This document shows, in pieces, positions 60,832-64,000 of a stretch of DNA of 64,000 nt. Within the stretch, counting starts at the first letter, position 1, and each line of letters starts with the position of its first letter. Origin of the DNA: Hyaloscypha bicolor E (Eukaryota; Ascomycota; Leotiomycetes; Helotiales; Hyaloscyphaceae); the NCBI RefSeq assembly GCF_002865645.1, contig NW_020194517.1:62001-126000 (forward strand), in the 5' to 3' direction. The translations under genes were made by a program, and so were the position numbers. The notes under the pieces were generated by a model. It saw only the letters and a program-made list of their open reading frames with translations. It did no database searches and had not been told where the DNA came from.

Positions 60832-63800
60832 TCAGGGTGGATTGGTTCCGTTGGCCAGTGGAAGGATTTGAGGCTCATTCTTGCTGGATGATGCCACAAC
60901 CTCTTGTTCAGACGCCGTGGAGCTCTTATTAGTCAGAGAGGAAGTTTCTGTCTCTTCGGGAATGGTGGCGAATTTCTTTAGAACTTGTTTAAGGGCTGGT
61001 CGTCGAATTGGCTTGCTATAGGATAATTAAAGGTCTGATTCTGCAGTAGCCAGGGAGTTGGGTTTACCTGAGAAAATGGTCCATCCCTGAGTCATAACAT
61101 TGTTGAACGTTGCTTTCTTCAGCAAATGCTGTTAAAGCGACAATTGGATTCACATATCCCATTTGTCGGATCAATCTTGTACTTTGAAGACCATCCAAAT
61201 TGGGCATCTTAGCAAGTTAGTACAAGGCGTGCATTAAGAATTACAAATTATCGACTAACCTGAATGTCCATGAAGATCAAGTCAAAGAACTGATTTTTGG
61301 ACATGCTCTCCTTGACCATATCATAGGCTTCTTGGCCATCCTTCGCAACAACAACGTCATAGACGTCCTCAAGTTTCAGCATGCTTAACATAATGTTAGC
61401 CCAATATTATTGATATAGTTGAACATGGCTTACCGGAGCACGACTTCTTGGTTGACCAGGTTGTCTTCGGCCACCAAGACTCGAAGCTTCGAACCTGGCT
61501 CTTTCCCAGCAGAGGCGGTACCAAGTGCAGCAAATTGCTCCTTAGAATCTTTTGTAGAAGATGAGGATGGAGCAGCGGCGAAAAAGGGTTGGCTCAAACC
61601 AACCAGTCGCGGCTGGGCATCTTTCTCAAATCCCCCCTTTGGACTGGCATCCCCAGGTATCTTGGGCGTTGATGCACAATTTCCTTCTGCGTTGCCTGAC
61701 ACACTGGCAGGCCTGGAATGTATTTCAGAGCTGCTTGTCGACGGAGCTCGTGAGCGGGTGTATTTCAACGGTATTTTCATCGTGAAAGTCGAGCCTGTCG
61801 TAGTACCAACAGCATCATTACTAACAAGAGATATACTTCCGCCCATCAAACTAGCAAGCTGGGAGCAAATGGACTATGAAAAAAACGTCAGCTCTGTTAC
61901 GCTCAATGGGGTGTTCTTCTTAGTGGTTCGTAAACGGCAAGGACGCTTCAAAGGTGTCCAGTTGGGAAGAAGATCAAAAATAGGAGAACTGACCAGTCCA
62001 AGACCAGTCCCACCGTATTTCTTGCTTAGACCAAGGTCTCCTTGGACAAACGGTTCGAATACCCTGTCTCTAAGATGTTCGGGAATGCCCGGTCCTGTAT
62101 CCTCAACCTCAAATTGGAAAATGTAAACCTTTGCGTTGGCTGGGGGAGGTGTTGGTGATCTCTCACGAACATGAATTCGAGGTGTGGATTTTGGATCTGC
62201 AGCATTCAAAAACAACGCGGTCCCTACTGGGTTGGATGCGGAATTGGAAGGCTTCCTTGAGACCTGAGAAGTCGAGCCAGAATCGTTGCGTTGACGGTTC
62301 CTGGAAGTGCGTTGTGAAGACTGCTTTGATCCCAAGGAGTTTCTGCTTCCATCCGAGACCGTCTCTGCTTCTCCTAAGCACTTAATTCGAACCTCAACTT
62401 TGCCACCTTCGGGCGTAAACTTGAGGCTGTTGCTAACAAGATTTATGATCACCTGGAGAATTCGATGTTGATCACCCCATAGACTGTTCAACAATTAGCC
62501 ATCGCCCAAGAAATGTATGAAAATTGACATGAGGGCTAGGGAGGTAAGACTGGACAGAGAGCTGGCATGGATATAGGAGAGGTGTTACTGACTGCATATC
62601 TTTTAACCTGCCCGCGCCTTGAGGTCCCATTGCAGGCAAGACTTTCTCAGTGAAAGGTACCGAATCGGGCTCAGTATCAGTGTTGAGAAACTGGACGTCA
62701 AAGTTGATCTTGCCTTCCTGAACTTGTTTCGTGAATATCGTGAGAATCTGTGTTTTGATATCAATAAGTCGGAATTCCTTTTCCTCCAAGCTCAGTTGTT
62801 GCCCGATTTGATTCTTGCTGAAGGTCAATAAGTCGTTTAGGAGATGAAGTAGTAGGTCGCCAGATTTGTATACGACTTGTAGACTCCGTTTGATTCTTGG
62901 CAAATCGTCTTCGCCCATACAGACCGCACACATCCCGAGAATGCCGTTCAGCGGGGTTTTCAGCTCATGGGATATGTTTGCAATGAACAAAGTTTTGCTC
63001 TCATTTGCTGCTTCTGCAGCTTTCTGTGGGGGGGAATCAGCGATATAATTCTGCGCGCTCCATGGCCTGAAACGGAACGACATGTGGCAACGAGGGGTTT
63101 TGGAGGGGCGGAACGAAGTCAAGCTGACCTTGGATATTTCTAGCTCTTGTGTACGTTCAGCCACTTTCTGTTCAAGTCTTTCGTATTGTAACATAAGCTC
63201 ATCGGACATATCGTTGAAAGTTTTCGTCAATTCCGTCAGTTCGTCAGTGATGAAGTGTTTTCGATCCCGGACTTTGGCTGGGATCTTGAAGACTCTCCTC
63301 CTTTCATCCTCTGTGCGCTCAGTTTCAGTTTTTTGTTTCCCAGGGTACGCCAACCTTCGCAATTTCATAAATAGGCCCTTCTTTGATCGTTGAGATGTGC
63401 TCGTTGGACTTCTCCTCACTTCTACATCACCGCCGAGTTCGCATCCAGATAGATCTGCCTCGTCAAGCCTTTCAGATCTGATACTACCATTTGGCGTGTA
63501 GCCAGGAGGTGCAATTGATTTCTCCGTGGCATCTCTCAACCTTCGTATTGGTCGGACACTGTAATGGGCAATGGGCAGAATAATAAGAATGACGAAGCCA
63601 ATAGTACCGAAGACACAACTCAAGACAATAGCCCTAAGGTGGTTAATGGGCGCCCATGCTTCAGAGTGGCTTTGCTCCACTATCAGGAGCCAGCTCACGA
63701 GAGAACTTTGCGGTCTAGCATATCCGACGGCAACAGTAACATTGTTTTCGTTCGTTGTAGTAAGAATACTACTGGCGTTATTTATGGCACTGTTTTGCTT

Positions 63801-64000
63801 TCCAAATCCTGCTACGGCAGCTGGATACAGGCCCATGCTAAAGTTCGAACGAATGCTCTTGTTGAGAGCTTGACTACAGAGCAGTCAGGCTTGATACTCG
63901 ACAGGATGGGCGCAGGGTGTATGTCTGCTTACTTGTAAGCCAAGTGCCTATCGGAGTCTCCGGGAGCGGCAACTGGAGGCAGAATGTAGCGAACGGAGGC
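60832..64000 (-). CDS. SLN1: SLN1-type hybrid histidine kinase (partial, 5' end beyond the window)
   Basis: Eight minus-strand exons are visible: 63,933-64,000 (partial), 63,129-63,873, 62,593-63,023, 61,994-62,483, 61,434-61,873, 61,260-61,383, 61,068-61,207 and 60,832-61,015. All phases agree. In order: the end of an extracellular sensor region, a membrane helix ([20 protein letters not shown]), a HAMP-like segment ([15 protein letters not shown]), a coiled coil ([17 protein letters not shown]), the H box [14 protein letters not shown] with the phospho-accepting His, the ATPase domain (N box [32 protein letters not shown]), a Ser-rich linker, and a receiver domain ([25 protein letters not shown] with the phospho-accepting Asp, [12 protein letters not shown]). 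This is group VI of fungal kinases, the osmosensor feeding the Ypd1-Ssk1-HOG pathway. The seven visible introns are 50-120 bp. The first membrane helix and the start codon are outside the window. Confidence 0.9.

Overview
The window comes from a filamentous ascomycete (Pezizomycotina; I cannot place it more finely). The evidence is short GT-AG introns of about 48-120 bp, compact genes, typical fungal proteins (Atg2, a SLN1-type hybrid histidine kinase, an FG nucleoporin, a cytochrome b5-acyl-CoA dehydrogenase), and a sharp split between extremely AT-rich and GC-balanced DNA. The AT-rich part looks like the product of repeat-induced point mutation (RIP): transposon coding sequence has turned into TA-rich text, with conserved Asp, Cys, Trp and Gly codons converted in the C-to-T/G-to-A direction.

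Positions 1-28,290 are a transposon graveyard with no host gene that I can recognise. In order: the end of a Copia-like element (1-1,592); a Ty3/Gypsy chromovirus-like element on the minus strand with matching 238-bp LTRs (1,593-1,830 and 13,962-14,199); a Tad-like LINE nested in it (about 6,609-12,585) with a perfect 13-bp target-site duplication; a plus-strand Gypsy RT/RNase H fragment (14,205-15,790); two further copies of the Copia-like element (about 15,790-18,760 and 18,761-25,182), one carrying a solo LTR with a 5-bp target-site duplication and a 19-bp minisatellite; and a RIP-damaged Fot1/pogo-type DNA transposon with inverted repeats (25,795-27,969).

Positions 28,291-64,000 are ordinary gene-bearing DNA. 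Gene order: SCP2-domain peroxisomal protein (+), adenosine-deaminase-related ADGF/CECR1-type protein (+), Nup2-type FG nucleoporin with a Ran-binding domain (-), a decayed cytochrome b5-acyl-CoA dehydrogenase pseudogene split by a solo Copia LTR (-), ATG2 (+), a gene-poor gap of about 3 kb, a ubiquitin-like/AN1 zinc-finger protein (+), class III alcohol dehydrogenase / S-(hydroxymethyl)glutathione dehydrogenase (-), an MFS monocarboxylate-type transporter (+), a Sac-domain phosphoinositide phosphatase with an hSac2 domain (-), and the 3' part of a SLN1-type hybrid histidine kinase (-) that runs off the right edge. These are mostly unrelated housekeeping genes and do not form an obvious pathway cluster. 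I rebuilt the introns by hand from splice sites, reading frame and family conservation; in every multi-exon gene except the alcohol dehydrogenase 5' end the exon phases add up.

I did not find a convincing new biological system. The most informative observations are the datable nested insertions, the LTR-disrupted dehydrogenase gene, the minisatellite expansion private to one transposon copy, and the one-base frame problem at the start of the alcohol dehydrogenase.
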